Source: Microglena sp. YARC (taxonomy: Eukaryota > Chlorophyta > Chlorophyceae > Chlamydomonadales > Chlamydomonadaceae). Taken from it: a stretch of DNA of 64,000 bases. The translations under genes and the position numbers were made by a program. Every line of letters starts with the position of its first letter. The first letter of the stretch is position 1. Under the pieces are notes generated by a model that saw nothing but the letters and a program-made list of their open reading frames with translations, did not search any database and was not told the DNA's origin. Positions 39,160-47,933 of the stretch are shown here, in pieces. The stretch covers positions 54,586,182-54,650,181 of the forward strand of contig CM039464.1 of assembly GCA_022414725.1 (NCBI GenBank). Direction: 5' to 3'.

Positions 39160-39577
39160 TCAGGCATCATCCACCTCCAGCATGGTCGTGCTGCAATTTC
39201 TCCTCACACCAGTGAACATCCCACGCACAAGACCATTCATGGCATCAATATTTTGGGTGGTGGCACCGATTACAAACTCTTCCAGGAGCGCCTTGGCAAA
39301 TTGCTGCTCATCCATGGGAGAGTTCACAAGAGTGGCAAGAGCTCGAATGACAACATCCGTCCAAGTACGCGTCGGACTGCAACAGCAAGAGATAAACGAA
39401 TGTTGTGTGTCATTTGCTAGCATGTGCTACACGGCAAGTAGTGTGGCGTAACACATATCGTTCGGCTATCATCAGGCAAGCATGTACAAACCTTAGCCTC
39501 TCGATGCGACGATCATATGCCGCTCTTGCAGCCGGGTGTTGTGAAAGCAAAGCATCTAGTTCAGCGTCGCCATCCAT
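39160..39577 (-). pseudogene. Frameshifted helical hypothetical gene, ~140 aa
   Basis: A 55-codon frame from ATG 39577 (MDGDAELDALLSQHPAARAA, then YDRRIERLRFVHACLMIAER) ends at 39410. Coding character continues in a second frame (39423-39160: WTDVVIRALATLVNSPMDEQ, then QFAKALLEEFVIGATTQNID, then GLVRGMFTGVRRNC). Both are helical. One indel near 39415 links them, though two short genes overlapping by 14 bp cannot be excluded. Confidence 0.5.
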
Positions 39578-39654
39578 TGAACTGCAATAAAGAACATGAA
39601 TGGAGACTTTTTTATACCCCCCATGCAGTCAAAGCCATCAAAAAATGCGCTATC

Positions 39655-39770
39655 GAGCCTCCGGCATTCTTCAGTATTTATTTGTTGTTGAAATAATTGT
39701 TGTTACAGAGATGGAGAGTCTTCTTTTCAGAGGTGCTCATGTGAACACGTTTAAAATAGGGATTGATTGA
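39655..39770. repeat. 113-bp dispersed repeat, single copy
   Basis: GAGCCTCCGGCATTCTTCAG, then GTTACAGAGATGGAGAGTCT, then CATGTGAACACGTTTAAAAT. Tandem copies of the same sequence lie at 41720-41975. Confidence 0.9.
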
Positions 39771-39878
39771 TGGATGATTCTTATTTTTTCTAAGTAGTTC
39801 TGGCCGGCCATTTCATCGCTCTATTTCTCCGCCCAGGGGCTCTGCCAACGCTGGAGCAGCCGGACCTTCGGCATTTCA

Positions 39879-40013
39879 ATGATGTTTCAATGATGTTTCA
39901 ATGATGTTTCAATGATGTTTCAATGATGTTTCAATGATGTTTCAATGATGTTATTTCAGTGATGTTTCAATTATGTTTCAATTATGTTTCAATGATGTTT
40001 CAATGATGTTATT
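39879..40013. repeat. 12-bp tandem repeat (GATGTTTCAATG)
   Basis: About eleven copies of AATGATGTTTC with two short interruptions (TTATTTCAG and TTATGTTTC variants). The minus-strand reading supplies the last residues (SLKHN) of the ORF at 40241. Confidence 0.93.
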
Positions 40014-40241
40014 TGCTTTGTCTATGAAACTGTTACAATAACCACCTAGATCGCTTTTAACTTCCGGGCTATGTATCAATGATTTGATTTGAATGATATT
40101 CATACTATTGATTACATCACAATCAACATTAAAGGCAACTTTGCCTCTATTGCGGGACAATGGTTCATCGTTAATATCTGCTTGTGTAGATTTAATGGCC
40201 GATATAATATCTGCACGAATCCTATCAAGTTTGCTACCCAT
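39978..40241 (-). CDS. Hypothetical protein, 87 aa
   Basis: From ATG 40241 (MGSKLDRIRADIISAIKSTQ) the frame runs through SRNRGKVAFNVDCDVINSMN and IKSLIHSPEVKSDLGGYCNS to a stop inside the 12-bp repeat. Predominantly helical and AT-rich, with no motif recognised. Longer in-frame codons upstream belong to a degenerate junction with the Fanzor2 relic. Confidence 0.55.
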   Translation of the reverse strand: MGSKLDRIRADIISAIKSTQADINDEPLSRNRGKVAFNVDCDVINSMNIIQIKSLIHSPEVKSDLGGYCNSFIDKANNIIETSLKHN

Positions 40242-40299
40242 TGTATAATTGTAAGTTAATAATACTTTTATATTACTGTGTTGGGGTTTCCTTTTATGT

Positions 40300-40599
40300 T
40301 CAGATATGGTGTGTTTTCTCCATAGGGGTATCATAGGGGTCAACTCCCCCGGGGATGCTTTCCTTTACGAACAGGGATTTTCTGTTCGAACTGCCTTCAG
40401 GAAGATGCCAGCTGCCCCCCACAATGTCTCTGTCGCATGTGAATTGACAGTTCTTGCAGGTGTATGTCTCTCCTCCACACTTGTTTAAGAAACCGCACAT
40501 AGGGCATGTCTGACTTGTGTAATGCAGGAACACTGTCCCGTACTCTTCACACTTCTCCTTCAGCCGATTGAACAGCACAGAGTGGCTCAAAGTCAGCAT
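40300..40599 (-). pseudogene. Fanzor2/TnpB C-terminal fragment
   Basis: Keeps the final ~60 residues of a TnpB-type nuclease: MLTLSHSVLFNRLKEK, then the zinc ribbon TCPMCGF...YTCKNCQF and CDRDIVGG (the RuvC-III Asp). RuvC-I and -II are absent: the fragment begins exactly at MLTLSH, where another gene piece is joined. It is the same family as the relic at 63040-63660 and lacks the MITE inserted there, so it records the empty site. The C-terminal WHLPEGSSNRKSLFVK extension is shared by both copies. Confidence 0.8.
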
Positions 40600-40747
40600 T
40601 CAACCCGAGTTTAACAAAGATGCAGCAAACCAGGCTAGAGAATGGGGAAAGAAAGCTTACAAAGTGTTGCCTTCATCAGATGTCGAGGAGCTCATCAATA
40701 CTGTCACGTCACAAATTCAAATCATGATGGAATTCGGAGAAGAATCT
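40600..40747 (+). pseudogene. Short gene relic between Fanzor2 and an ankyrin gene
   Basis: EFNKDAANQAREWGKKAYKV, then VEELINTVTSQIQIMM is protein-like and ends at TGA 40747, but the upstream part is replaced by the Fanzor2 fragment. No start codon of its own. Family unknown. Confidence 0.3.
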
Positions 40748-41531
40748 TGACACAGGACGCATTCGCATACATCAGTGCCGACCTCCCATGACATTCGGTC
40801 GCCAACACTTGGGTGTAGGGGGAATGCCGAAGAAGAATCTTGACACAGGCCGCGTGACCATGGAAACACGCCATCATCAATGCCGACAATCCGAAATGAT
40901 CGGTCGCCAGCACTTGTGTGTCGGGGGAATGTCGAAGCAGAATCTTGACACAGGCCGCGTGACCATGGATACATGCCCACATCAATGCCGACATCCCATG
41001 ATTGTCTGTCGCCAGCACTTGTTCGTTCGGAGAGTATCCAAGAAGAATCTTGACACATGCTGCATTCGCATGCCCCCCCTGAATGCCACAAGCACGCATC
41101 AGTGCCGACATCCCATGATTATTCGTCGCAAGCACTTGCTCGTTCGGAGAGTTCCTAATGAGAATCTCGACCAGGGAGACGTTGCCCTGTTTACAGCCCC
41201 CAATCAATGCCGTCTCCCCAGAGTAGTTCGGAGGCTTCGCAAGAAGCATCGCCGCCCTCGAAACTGCATCGGCCTCGTTATCCAGCAGCCGTTCGCAAGT
41301 CCCCACGGCACCGAGGTCGCATTGCATGCGGAACAGTGTGTTCTTGTCGAGGGTTTTGGCCTCTCGAATGGCGAGCTCCAGCCGATCCGGCCATGCGAAC
41401 CCCGCGCGGATGGCTTTGTTGGTGCACAAAATTGCGGTCTCGCCGCAGAGCGTCGCGATGGAACGGATCAACGGGAACGGTAACATCTCAACGTGGAAAG
41501 ATGAAGAAGACACCGACGAAGACGAAGACAT
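40722..41531 (-). CDS. Ankyrin-repeat protein with F-box-like head
   Basis: A 269-residue protein. A Ser-rich start (MSSSSSVSSSSFHVEMLPFP) leads into LIRSIATLCGETAILCTNKA, an F-box-like segment. Then come about five ankyrin units of ~33-36 residues (GMSALMWACIHGHAACVKIL-LRHSP, QVLATDNH). Different in sequence from the 37-residue ankyrin family at 35185. The last unit is degenerate. Likely a protein-binding adaptor; the ubiquitin-ligase link is inference. Confidence 0.88.
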   Translation of the reverse strand: MSSSSSVSSSSFHVEMLPFPLIRSIATLCGETAILCTNKAIRAGFAWPDRLELAIREAKTLDKNTLFRMQCDLGAVGTCERLLDNEADAVSRAAMLLAKPPNYSGETALIGGCKQGNVSLVEILIRNSPNEQVLATNNHGMSALMRACGIQGGHANAACVKILLGYSPNEQVLATDNHGMSALMWACIHGHAACVKILLRHSPDTQVLATDHFGLSALMMACFHGHAACVKILLRHSPYTQVLATECHGRSALMYANASCVKILLRIPS

Positions 41532-41719
41532 TTTCTCGTTCGCGGTGGTGGTTGCTGAGCCACCACAGATGACTAGCGGTTTTCCAAAAAGAGGAGAATA
41601 GGGGGGTCTCTGAGGCTGTTAAAGTACAGGGAATCGATCAATCTTTACACTCGTCGTGAAACGTGTTGTGTACGGTCACACTGAAGTGTTTAGTTTACAG
41701 TTCAAATCAGTCATGGGAT

Positions 41720-41975
41720 GTGAGTCTCCGGCATTCTTCTTCAGTATTTTTTTTGTTGAAATAATTGGTGTTACAGAGATGGAGAGTCTTTTCAGAGGTG
41801 TTCATGTGAACACGTTTTAAATAGGGATTGATGTGAGCCTCCGGCATTCTTCTTCAGTATTTATTTTTTGTTGAAATAATTGTTGTTACAGAGATGGAGA
41901 GTCTTTTCAGAGGTGTTCATGTGAACACGTTTAAAATAGGGATTGATGTGAGCCTCCGGCATTCTTCATACAATT
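41720..41975. repeat. 113-bp repeat, 2-3 tandem copies
   Basis: Each copy contains CTCCGGCATTCTTCTTCAGT, GTTACAGAGATGGAGAGTCT and GTTCATGTGAACACGTTT (itself palindromic around CATG). The last copy is cut after CTCCGGCATTCTTC. Confidence 0.93.
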
Positions 41976-42122
41976 TTTCGGTAAATCAAATGATTCTCGC
42001 GTTCGTTCTGTATTTTGGGGGGCCTTGGAGTGAGACCACATCCTTTTAGTCCGTTTATCAACCGAGGCATAAGAAACAATGCGTCAAACAATGTATTATT
42101 GTTTGCTAATGCATATATTAAA

Positions 42123-42404
42123 ATGGATATAACTCAAGTTTTGCAACACCCTCCATCAATCGACAAAAATCTTGCCACACAACTTGTATGCATTGTTATG
42201 CAATGGATACACTCAACAGGCAAGTATCCGCCAAATATTGAAATCAATTGCGAACGGCCCATCAAATGGTATCAAAACAACGAAAACAAACCTGAACTCC
42301 GCGATCAAATCATTTCAGACTACAACGTTTTGTACGGAACCACGGCCTTTCAGAATTTTGCAATCAAATCATGCAATGTAGCACCCAAATCTTCTCAACC
42401 ATGA
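42123..42404 (+). CDS. Hypothetical protein, 93 aa
   Basis: From ATG 42123 (MDITQVLQHPPSIDKNLATQ) through WIHSTGKYPPNIEINCERPI and QIISDYNVLYGTTAFQNFAI. AT-rich and balanced, likely a small globular protein. The in-frame upstream extension is not protein-like. No family recognised. Confidence 0.6.
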   Translation: MDITQVLQHPPSIDKNLATQLVCIVMQWIHSTGKYPPNIEINCERPIKWYQNNENKPELRDQIISDYNVLYGTTAFQNFAIKSCNVAPKSSQP

Positions 42405-42575
42405 CAATCTTATGAAGAATTTGAGCATCCCGGCAAGCTCACGGTGTCAAGGAGCCCGCACCAAGCTGCCATGGATGATGTCATGTGTAGCGTTTTTTCA
42501 CGGACCCAACGTCTTGTGCATCGTGGCAGACAACATGGGTTTCGAATACCGAAATAAATAGCTAGGTTTTACATA

Positions 42576-42627
42576 AGCGCAAACCCCAACATCACGTGGG
42601 ATATTATACGAGATAATCCATTAAACT
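42576..42627 (+). pseudogene. Relic WDW repeat unit before the intact gene
   Basis: SANPNITWDIIRDNPLNY can be read immediately upstream of the ATG at 42628, in a different setting from the functional gene. It is the remains of one repeat unit of a former, longer or second WDW gene. Confidence 0.7.
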
Positions 42628-43812
42628 ATGATTACAGCGGAAATAAATAGCCACATCTCGAGACGGGTCAAATGTATGGATCACAAGTGGGATTGGTGTT
42701 TATTGAGTTATAATCCATGTTTGACGCGGGAAGTTATCGAATGCTATCCAGACAAACCATGGAATTGGTACTGTGTCAGCAGAAACCCCTGCATAACATG
42801 GGATATTATACAAGCCAACCCAGATAAACCATGGGACTGGCGTGGATTGAGCGCAAACCCAAATTTTATATGGGATATTATTAAAGCCAACCCTGATAAA
42901 CAATGGGACTGGCGTGAATTGAGCGCAAACCCACATATCACATGGGATATGATACAAACCAACCCAGATAAACCATGGGATTGGTATTATATCAGCAAAA
43001 ACCCTTGCGTCAAATGGTTTATTGTCAAAGCCAACCCCGACAAACCATGGAACTGGTGTGGATTGAGCGCAAACCCCAGCATCACATGGGATATTATACA
43101 AGACAACCCTGATAAACCATGGGATTGGTTTTTTATTAGCAAAAACCCCAATATAACATGGAATATTATACAATCCAACCCAGATAAACAATGGAATTGG
43201 AACTGGATCAGCGCAAACCCCAACATCTCTTGGGATGTTGTACAAGCCAACCCTGATAAACCATGGGATTGGTACTGGATCAGCGAAAACCCCAATATCA
43301 CATGGGATATTGTGCAATCCAACCCCGACAAACCATGGAATTGGACCTGGATCAGCGCAAACCCCAATATCACTTGGGATATTATACAAGCCAACCCCAA
43401 CAAATCATGGATTTGGTACTGGGTCAGCAGAAACCCCAACATCACATGGGATATTATCAAAGCCTACCCCGACAAACCATGGAATTGGTACTGGATCAGC
43501 AAAACCCTACATATCCCATGTGATATTATCAAAGCCAACCCCGACAAACCATGGGATTGGCGTGGATTGAGCGCAAACCCCAATATCACGTGGGATGTTA
43601 TCGTAGCAAACCTCGATAACCCATGGAATTGGTATGAGTTGAGCTCAAACCCCAATATGTTGTTATCTACCCAAGACATTTGCGATATCATACGTAGATG
43701 TAGAGCAGCAAGAACCATTCAGAAAATATGGCGATACGTCAATACAAACCCGAGTTATAATGTATGTCAACACAGGCTCTTTAGGGAATATAATGAAATG
43801 GTTTATTATTAA
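42628..43812 (+). CDS. WDW/NP tandem-repeat protein, copy 2
   Basis: A 394-residue protein starting MITAEINSHISRRVKCMDHK, the same head as copy 3 and similar to copy 1. About 13 units of ~25 residues with consensus ITWDIIQANPDKPWDWYWIS-xNPN. The C-terminal IQ-type helix is AARTIQKIWRYVNTNPSYNV. Its units are more diverged than those of copy 1. Role unknown; the conserved C-terminal amphipathic helix could be a partner-binding site. Confidence 0.9.
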   Translation: MITAEINSHISRRVKCMDHKWDWCLLSYNPCLTREVIECYPDKPWNWYCVSRNPCITWDIIQANPDKPWDWRGLSANPNFIWDIIKANPDKQWDWRELSANPHITWDMIQTNPDKPWDWYYISKNPCVKWFIVKANPDKPWNWCGLSANPSITWDIIQDNPDKPWDWFFISKNPNITWNIIQSNPDKQWNWNWISANPNISWDVVQANPDKPWDWYWISENPNITWDIVQSNPDKPWNWTWISANPNITWDIIQANPNKSWIWYWVSRNPNITWDIIKAYPDKPWNWYWISKTLHIPCDIIKANPDKPWDWRGLSANPNITWDVIVANLDNPWNWYELSSNPNMLLSTQDICDIIRRCRAARTIQKIWRYVNTNPSYNVCQHRLFREYNEMVYY

Positions 43813-43849
43813 ATTATTATTATCTTTTCAAATCTGGCCACTCAAAATC

Positions 43850-43910
43850 GTACTCCTCGTCCACACGACGCCACGGTGGCTTGCGCAGCCTCATCAATGC
43901 GGATCATGTA
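43850..43910. repeat. 55-bp duplicated segment (also at 55785)
   Basis: TACTCCTCGTCCACACGACG, then CACGGTGGCTTGCGCAGCCT, then CATCAATGC occurs here and at 55785-55835 with one or two changes. Probably a fragment of a lost gene or transposon. Confidence 0.85.
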
Positions 43911-43991
43911 GTCGAGTCAGCCACTCGTCTGTATATCCCGGTGTCTCACATGCAGAAGCAGGGGGGCACACAAGCCAAGCTCACCTATTCT

Positions 43992-44831
43992 CTATGCATG
44001 ACGAATGCAGGTTGAAACAAATAACCTCGCATCTCGTTGTTTGCCCCCACAAGATGCAAGGAGGATCCGTTGAACACACGCATGTGGCCCGCGAATGGCG
44101 TCCTCAATCCCAGAGTAACAACATTGAATGTACCTGGTATCCATGATGCTGCCGATCGCTTTCAAAAATGCATTCAGTGTTTGCGAGTCCAAGACAGCGT
44201 CATCGGTTGCAAAGATGAACATGCACCGTCGAAGTTGGTTGTTGTTATTGATCCCTCTCAGTGGGTTGAGGCCATCGGAAGGCCTCGCACCGCAAAATAA
44301 CATGAAAGGCAAAACTGTTCCTCTGTGATGCATTGTCGCATGTGACACATCCTCCAGTGACACCTTCGCACCGTTGGTTAGAACGAGCTGACCGGAGGAT
44401 CCATGACCACACAAGACGATCACGAGCACCGAGTCATCATGTGAGTTTGCCACGTGATCATCCAACAGATCCATCAGCTCCACCTTCTTCAAGTGCCCCG
44501 GAAGCACAACGACATGAAAGTCGAGTGGGTGCAAAAAGCGAACCCACGTGCTGTGGTGACCTGGTATATCCAAACCATCCACATTCTTGCCCAACATGGT
44601 TCCTGCTTCACGCATGTGCACCCACAAAGTCCTCTGAATGTGATCCCTAGGTACATAATTGTAATCCACATACAACAGAAGTGCCTTGTTTCTGGATGAT
44701 GAAGAGGGAGAGTCGGTTGCTGCTGGATGGTGAAGAGGGAGAGTCGGTTTCTCATGTTCATGGAGGCAAAATTGATGATGATCTGACTCTTCTTCATCAT
44801 CATCATCAAACTTCGGGAGACGCCAACGCAT
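43992..44831 (-). CDS. Caspase/metacaspase-like cysteine protease (C14-like)
   Basis: About 279 residues from ATG 44831; a GTG at 44888 would add 19. After an acidic, low-complexity head, a caspase-hemoglobinase fold is suggested by ALLLYVDYNYVPRDH (first strand), DFHVVVLPGHLKKVELMDLL, then DSVLVIVLCGHGSSGQLVLT with the catalytic His in the GHG motif. TNGAKVSLEDV follows, then LPFMLFCGARPSDG with a candidate catalytic Cys. A p10-like part continues (RRCMFIFATDDAV...FLKAIGSIM). The spacing fits clan CD peptidases. Caspase-like genes are rare in giant viruses and common in algae. Orthocaspase or paracaspase type cannot be settled. Confidence 0.75.
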   Translation of the reverse strand: MRWRLPKFDDDDEEESDHHQFCLHEHEKPTLPLHHPAATDSPSSSSRNKALLLYVDYNYVPRDHIQRTLWVHMREAGTMLGKNVDGLDIPGHHSTWVRFLHPLDFHVVVLPGHLKKVELMDLLDDHVANSHDDSVLVIVLCGHGSSGQLVLTNGAKVSLEDVSHATMHHRGTVLPFMLFCGARPSDGLNPLRGINNNNQLRRCMFIFATDDAVLDSQTLNAFLKAIGSIMDTRYIQCCYSGIEDAIRGPHACVQRILLASCGGKQRDARLFVSTCIRHA

Positions 44832-44931
44832 TCCGTCTAATATTTTGTCCCTGAGTACTGTAAACACACGATTCCCCCTTATGTACACAAGAAACTCCTG
44901 ATGATGGCCACTGTAGAGAACATGACCATGG

Positions 44932-44963
44932 CTACAGTCGACGGAATACTAAAATGAAACCGC
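44932..44963 (-). repeat. TACAGTCGACGGAATA end motif upstream of the protease gene
   Basis: CTACAGTCGACGGAATACTA-AAATGAAACCGC. The motif recurs at 25326, 57355, 58378, 59336, 62310 and 62665. It lies about 100 bp upstream of the protease start. I read it as a Tc1/mariner-type terminal repeat; promoter use is possible. Confidence 0.6.
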
Positions 44964-45000
44964 CTCGTGTACGGCACACAGCTAAATCTCTGGTTGGCGA

Positions 45001-45062
45001 GTGAGTCGTTCGTACGGCTCTAACTTCTGCTTTGAAAATTCAAAAAAATCGCCGGGAGGCAG
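45001..45062 (-). mobile_element. MITE right-end fragment
   Basis: GAGTCGTTCGTACGGCTCTA, then AAAAAATCGCCGGGAGGCAGGA matches the right half of the MITE at 63264-63429 with substitutions. The outermost bases are replaced by the adjoining 41-bp repeats. Confidence 0.65.
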
Positions 45063-45067
45063 GAAAA

Positions 45068-45235
45068 CCGCCAGGAAAGTACCGCTTGCAGATACCGCCA
45101 GGCAAGTGCCTCTTACAGCTTACCGCTTGCAGATACCACCAGGAAAGTGCCGCTTACAGCTTACCGCTTGCAGATACCGCCAGGAAAGTGCCGCTTACAG
45201 CTTACCGCTTGCAGATACCGCCAGGCAAGTGCAAC
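45068..45235. repeat. 41-bp tandem repeat, 4 copies
   Basis: CGCTTGCAGATA recurs at 45083, 45124, 45165 and 45206 with intervening CCGCCAGGAAAGTGCCGCTT-ACAGCTTAC. Non-coding. Confidence 0.93.
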
Positions 45236-45313
45236 CAAGGGTTTATAGGGTTTATCCCCACTCATTGTTTATTTATACCATCCTGTGCGCTTGTACACAC
45301 ATTTACATCGAAC

Positions 45314-46502
45314 ATGCAGTCGCACACGCGATCATCGTTTCCACTCCTTACGTGTCCCCATGACATTCTTGATCGTATTGCCATATTATCTTCCAACCCC
45401 AAGATTGTATTAGTGTGTAAAACTATGCACAACAGATTTTCTGGATGGCCCCTTACCGGACTGATCCAACCACCACAGCGAGTTGGAGAGATGATGGCGA
45501 AAGGGGGGCGCGCCGACCTTCTAGCAGTATGCTTGGTGTCCAATCCTCTTGTACAGCTTAAGGGGGCCCTACAATTGAGGGCGAACCAAAATGAAAACAA
45601 GCTTCTCTATGTGGCTGCCATGCAGGTCACGCAGATGTCTGCAAGTTGCTGATGGATCCAGCGGTGGCTGGACTTGAGTTCAGGGCCCGGGCGAACTCTG
45701 TCAAAAACAGGCCTTGGAGGCGGCGGCCAAGGCAGGCCACGCAGATGTCTGCAAGCTGCTGATGGATCCAGAGGTGGCTGGACTTGAGTTCAGGGCCCGG
45801 GCAAACTCTAGAATGAGCAAGGCATTGGTGGTGGCTGCGAAGGCCGGTCACGCAGATGTCTGCAAGCTGCTCATGGATCCAGAGGTGTCTGGACTTGAGT
45901 TCAGGGCCCGGGCGAACGCTAACGACAGCTGGGCATTGTGGCTGGCTGCCAGGGAAGGTCACGCAGATGTCTGCAAGCTGCTAATGGATCCAGCGGTGAC
46001 TGGGTCCAAGTACAGGGCCAGGGCGAACTCTGGCTACAACTGTGCCTTGCGGGTGGCTGCACAGGAAGGTCAAGCAGATGTCTGCAAGCTGCTGATGGAT
46101 CCAGCGGTGGCTGGACTTGAGTTCAGGGCCCTGGCGAATTATAGCGACAGCTGGGCCTTGCGGGCGGCTGCCAAGGCAGGTCACGCAGATGTCTGCAAGC
46201 TGCTGATGGATCCAGCGGTGGCTGGAATTGAGTTCAGGGCCCGGGCGAACGCTAGCGACAGCTGGGCCTTGCAGGCGGCTGCCAAGGCAGGTCACGCAGA
46301 TGTCTGCAAGCTGCTGATGGATCCAGCGGTGGCTGGAATTGAGTTCAGGGCCCGGGCGAACGCTAGCGACAGCTGGGCCTTGTGTGAGGCTTCCAAGGCA
46401 GGTCACGCAGATGTCTGCTCGCTTCTGATGGATCCAGAGGCGGCTGGCCCCGAGTACAGGGCCATTGTGAATCTTGACAGCAGCTGGGTCTTGCCACCGT
46501 AG
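45314..46502 (+). pseudogene. F-box/ankyrin gene paralogue with two frameshifts
   Basis: From ATG 45314 the F-box head (SFPLLTCPHDILDRIAILSS) matches the gene at 35185. At about 45620 one base is missing (GCTGCCATGCAGG against GCTGCCAAGGCCGG), and the frame is restored only near 45710. Beyond that, about seven 37-residue ankyrin units stay open to the stop at 46502. Function is doubtful: translation would give an F-box head without ankyrins, or an ankyrin-only product if initiated internally. Upstream ~55 bp (TACACACATTTACATCGAAC) also matches the paralogue. Confidence 0.85.
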
Positions 46503-46577
46503 AGCAAGTATTTATCCACTCTCCTCAAACTTTTCAGAAATGTGTTCAGTTTGCTCAAGCGAAAATATAGCTGCATG

Positions 46578-46720
46578 TGCCCAATAATTCAAGATGTAGC
46601 AGAAATATTTGATTCTGAGGCATGAACTCTTTGAAAATTATTATTGATGCGCACGATGTGAGCCAGCACTTTGACTTTTCAGGATACTTTGAAGATGTAA
46701 CTAACTTCTGTGTAACCAAA
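46578..46720 (-). mobile_element. Diverged Fanzor1 left-end relic
   Basis: Similar to 27449-27590 (AATAATTC-AGATGTAGCAGAA, ATTATTGATGCGCACGATGT, GATACTTTGAAGATGTAACT). No terminal TACAG remains. Non-coding. Confidence 0.6.
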
Positions 46721-46836
46721 TGGTGTAGCAACCCACGGGGCAGTGGAACACCAATACGATTTTGAATCAACAAATTGCAGGATGTTAACATTGTAGGAGA
46801 CACAGCAGCAGCTGCCTAGGTGACCTCAGCCCGGCG

Positions 46837-46893
46837 AACGATCTGCAGTCTGGATGATTATAAGGGGTGTCCCACTTTATTTGAGAACTACTA
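46837..46893 (-). repeat. TACAGTTG-type transposon end (inverted relative to 59940)
   Basis: ACGATCTGCAGTCTGGATGA, then GGTGTCCCACTTTATTTGAG-AACTACTA is the reverse complement of 59940-59996. It lies ~10 bp before the ATG of the gene at 46902. Confidence 0.8.
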
Positions 46894-46901
46894 AACTTAA
46901 G

Positions 46902-47333
46902 ATGCTCAACCCGATCATGTTCCGATTTTATTCTCAGGATTGGTGGCCCCCGAAGGACACGTGCATGGTGCTTTCGGGGACAGGCACCGTGATTGCCGAG
47001 GATGTCCGACTGTTATGGGATTTAGGCACATCCATCGTCATCCGTGATTGGATGGGGGAGCGTGTTTACATGAAACAATTGAACCCATGTGTCACCGCTC
47101 TTGACCCCAATACATTGTTTGCGCATACAATCACACAACGAGATAAGGCCTTTGACATCTCGTTCACCATTTTCTGGCACAACAAAGTTGAACATTGCTT
47201 GCGCCGTTGGATAAGAAGGTTTCGTAAGAGAAAGGCACGGCAAGCTGTTCGAAAGATTGAAATAACGGCTAACGAGATAAGCGCAAATGCACCCTTGGTG
47301 GAGGATACCTTCACGATACCTAGATTCTTATGA
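46902..47333 (+). CDS. Hypothetical protein with a basic IQ-like helix
   Basis: From ATG 46902 (MLNPIMFRFYSQDWWPPKDT) about 143 residues. A beta-rich first part (MVLSGTGTVIAEDVRLLWDL, then VIRDWMGERVYMKQLNPCV) is followed by a very basic helix, CLRRWIRRFRKRKARQAVRK, similar in kind to the C-terminal helices of the WDW proteins. The stop TGA at 47331 is in the same frame as the following HicB-like coding stretch. Family unknown. Confidence 0.65.
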   Translation: MLNPIMFRFYSQDWWPPKDTCMVLSGTGTVIAEDVRLLWDLGTSIVIRDWMGERVYMKQLNPCVTALDPNTLFAHTITQRDKAFDISFTIFWHNKVEHCLRRWIRRFRKRKARQAVRKIEITANEISANAPLVEDTFTIPRFL

Positions 47334-47687
47334 ATTCTGGGGGTTTACAACACATGTTACCGTCCCGAAGATGGATATTCCTGCCATGAGGTTACCGTGC
47401 CTGATGTGCGATGTGCGATTGGCGCCGGAGGCACGATGGAGGAGGCATTTGAAGCTGCCAAGGAAAAGCTGACAGACATGGTCAGTGACATCATGTACCG
47501 CGGTGAGGCCATTCCAACACCATCGCATCCCGTCGACATCATCGACGGCAGACAAATAATGACAAATAATTGGAATGTCGCCGGCTTTGTTGTGACTTTC
47601 GTGGGTGTCGTGCGTGTTTCCACACTGCCAAGTTTACGGGACAAGGCCCGTATGCCACAAGATTTGCATGTGATTGAAGACGAGTAG
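47334..47687 (+). CDS. HicB-like domain lacking a clear start codon
   Basis: Directly after the in-frame TGA at 47331 the frame continues YRPEDGYSCHEVTVPDV, then GAGGTMEEAFEAAKEKLTDM and GEAIPTPS. This follows the HicB fold: a DGY strand, a VPDLPGC-type turn, G-x-T-x-x-E-A helix and a closing Pro-rich strand. No ATG lies in frame before this core; GTG 47397 would remove the first strand. Either the upstream gene once read through into this domain, or the start was lost. HicB proteins usually neutralise HicA in prokaryotes; no HicA-like partner is visible. The HicB match rests on pattern only. Confidence 0.5.
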   Translation: MLGVYNTCYRPEDGYSCHEVTVPDVRCAIGAGGTMEEAFEAAKEKLTDMVSDIMYRGEAIPTPSHPVDIIDGRQIMTNNWNVAGFVVTFVGVVRVSTLPSLRDKARMPQDLHVIEDE

Positions 47688-47933
47688 AAAAAAACTTGGT
47701 CTCATCCATCCTCTTGTGTATCCACATTCGAAGTGAAGACACACGTACACGAAAACGGTATTTAGACCCTTCTTTTCAGATCCGAGAAGCTTGGGTGTGC
47801 AGGGTTGGGAGGGGGGATGTTCCATCATCATGCGCTTCAATGTGTGCAATATGAGAAGCGAGGTGTGCGGGGGAGATCGCAAGATCACAAAAGCACGCAC
47901 GTGAATAAGAGTGATAGGAGGGGTATCCAACTA

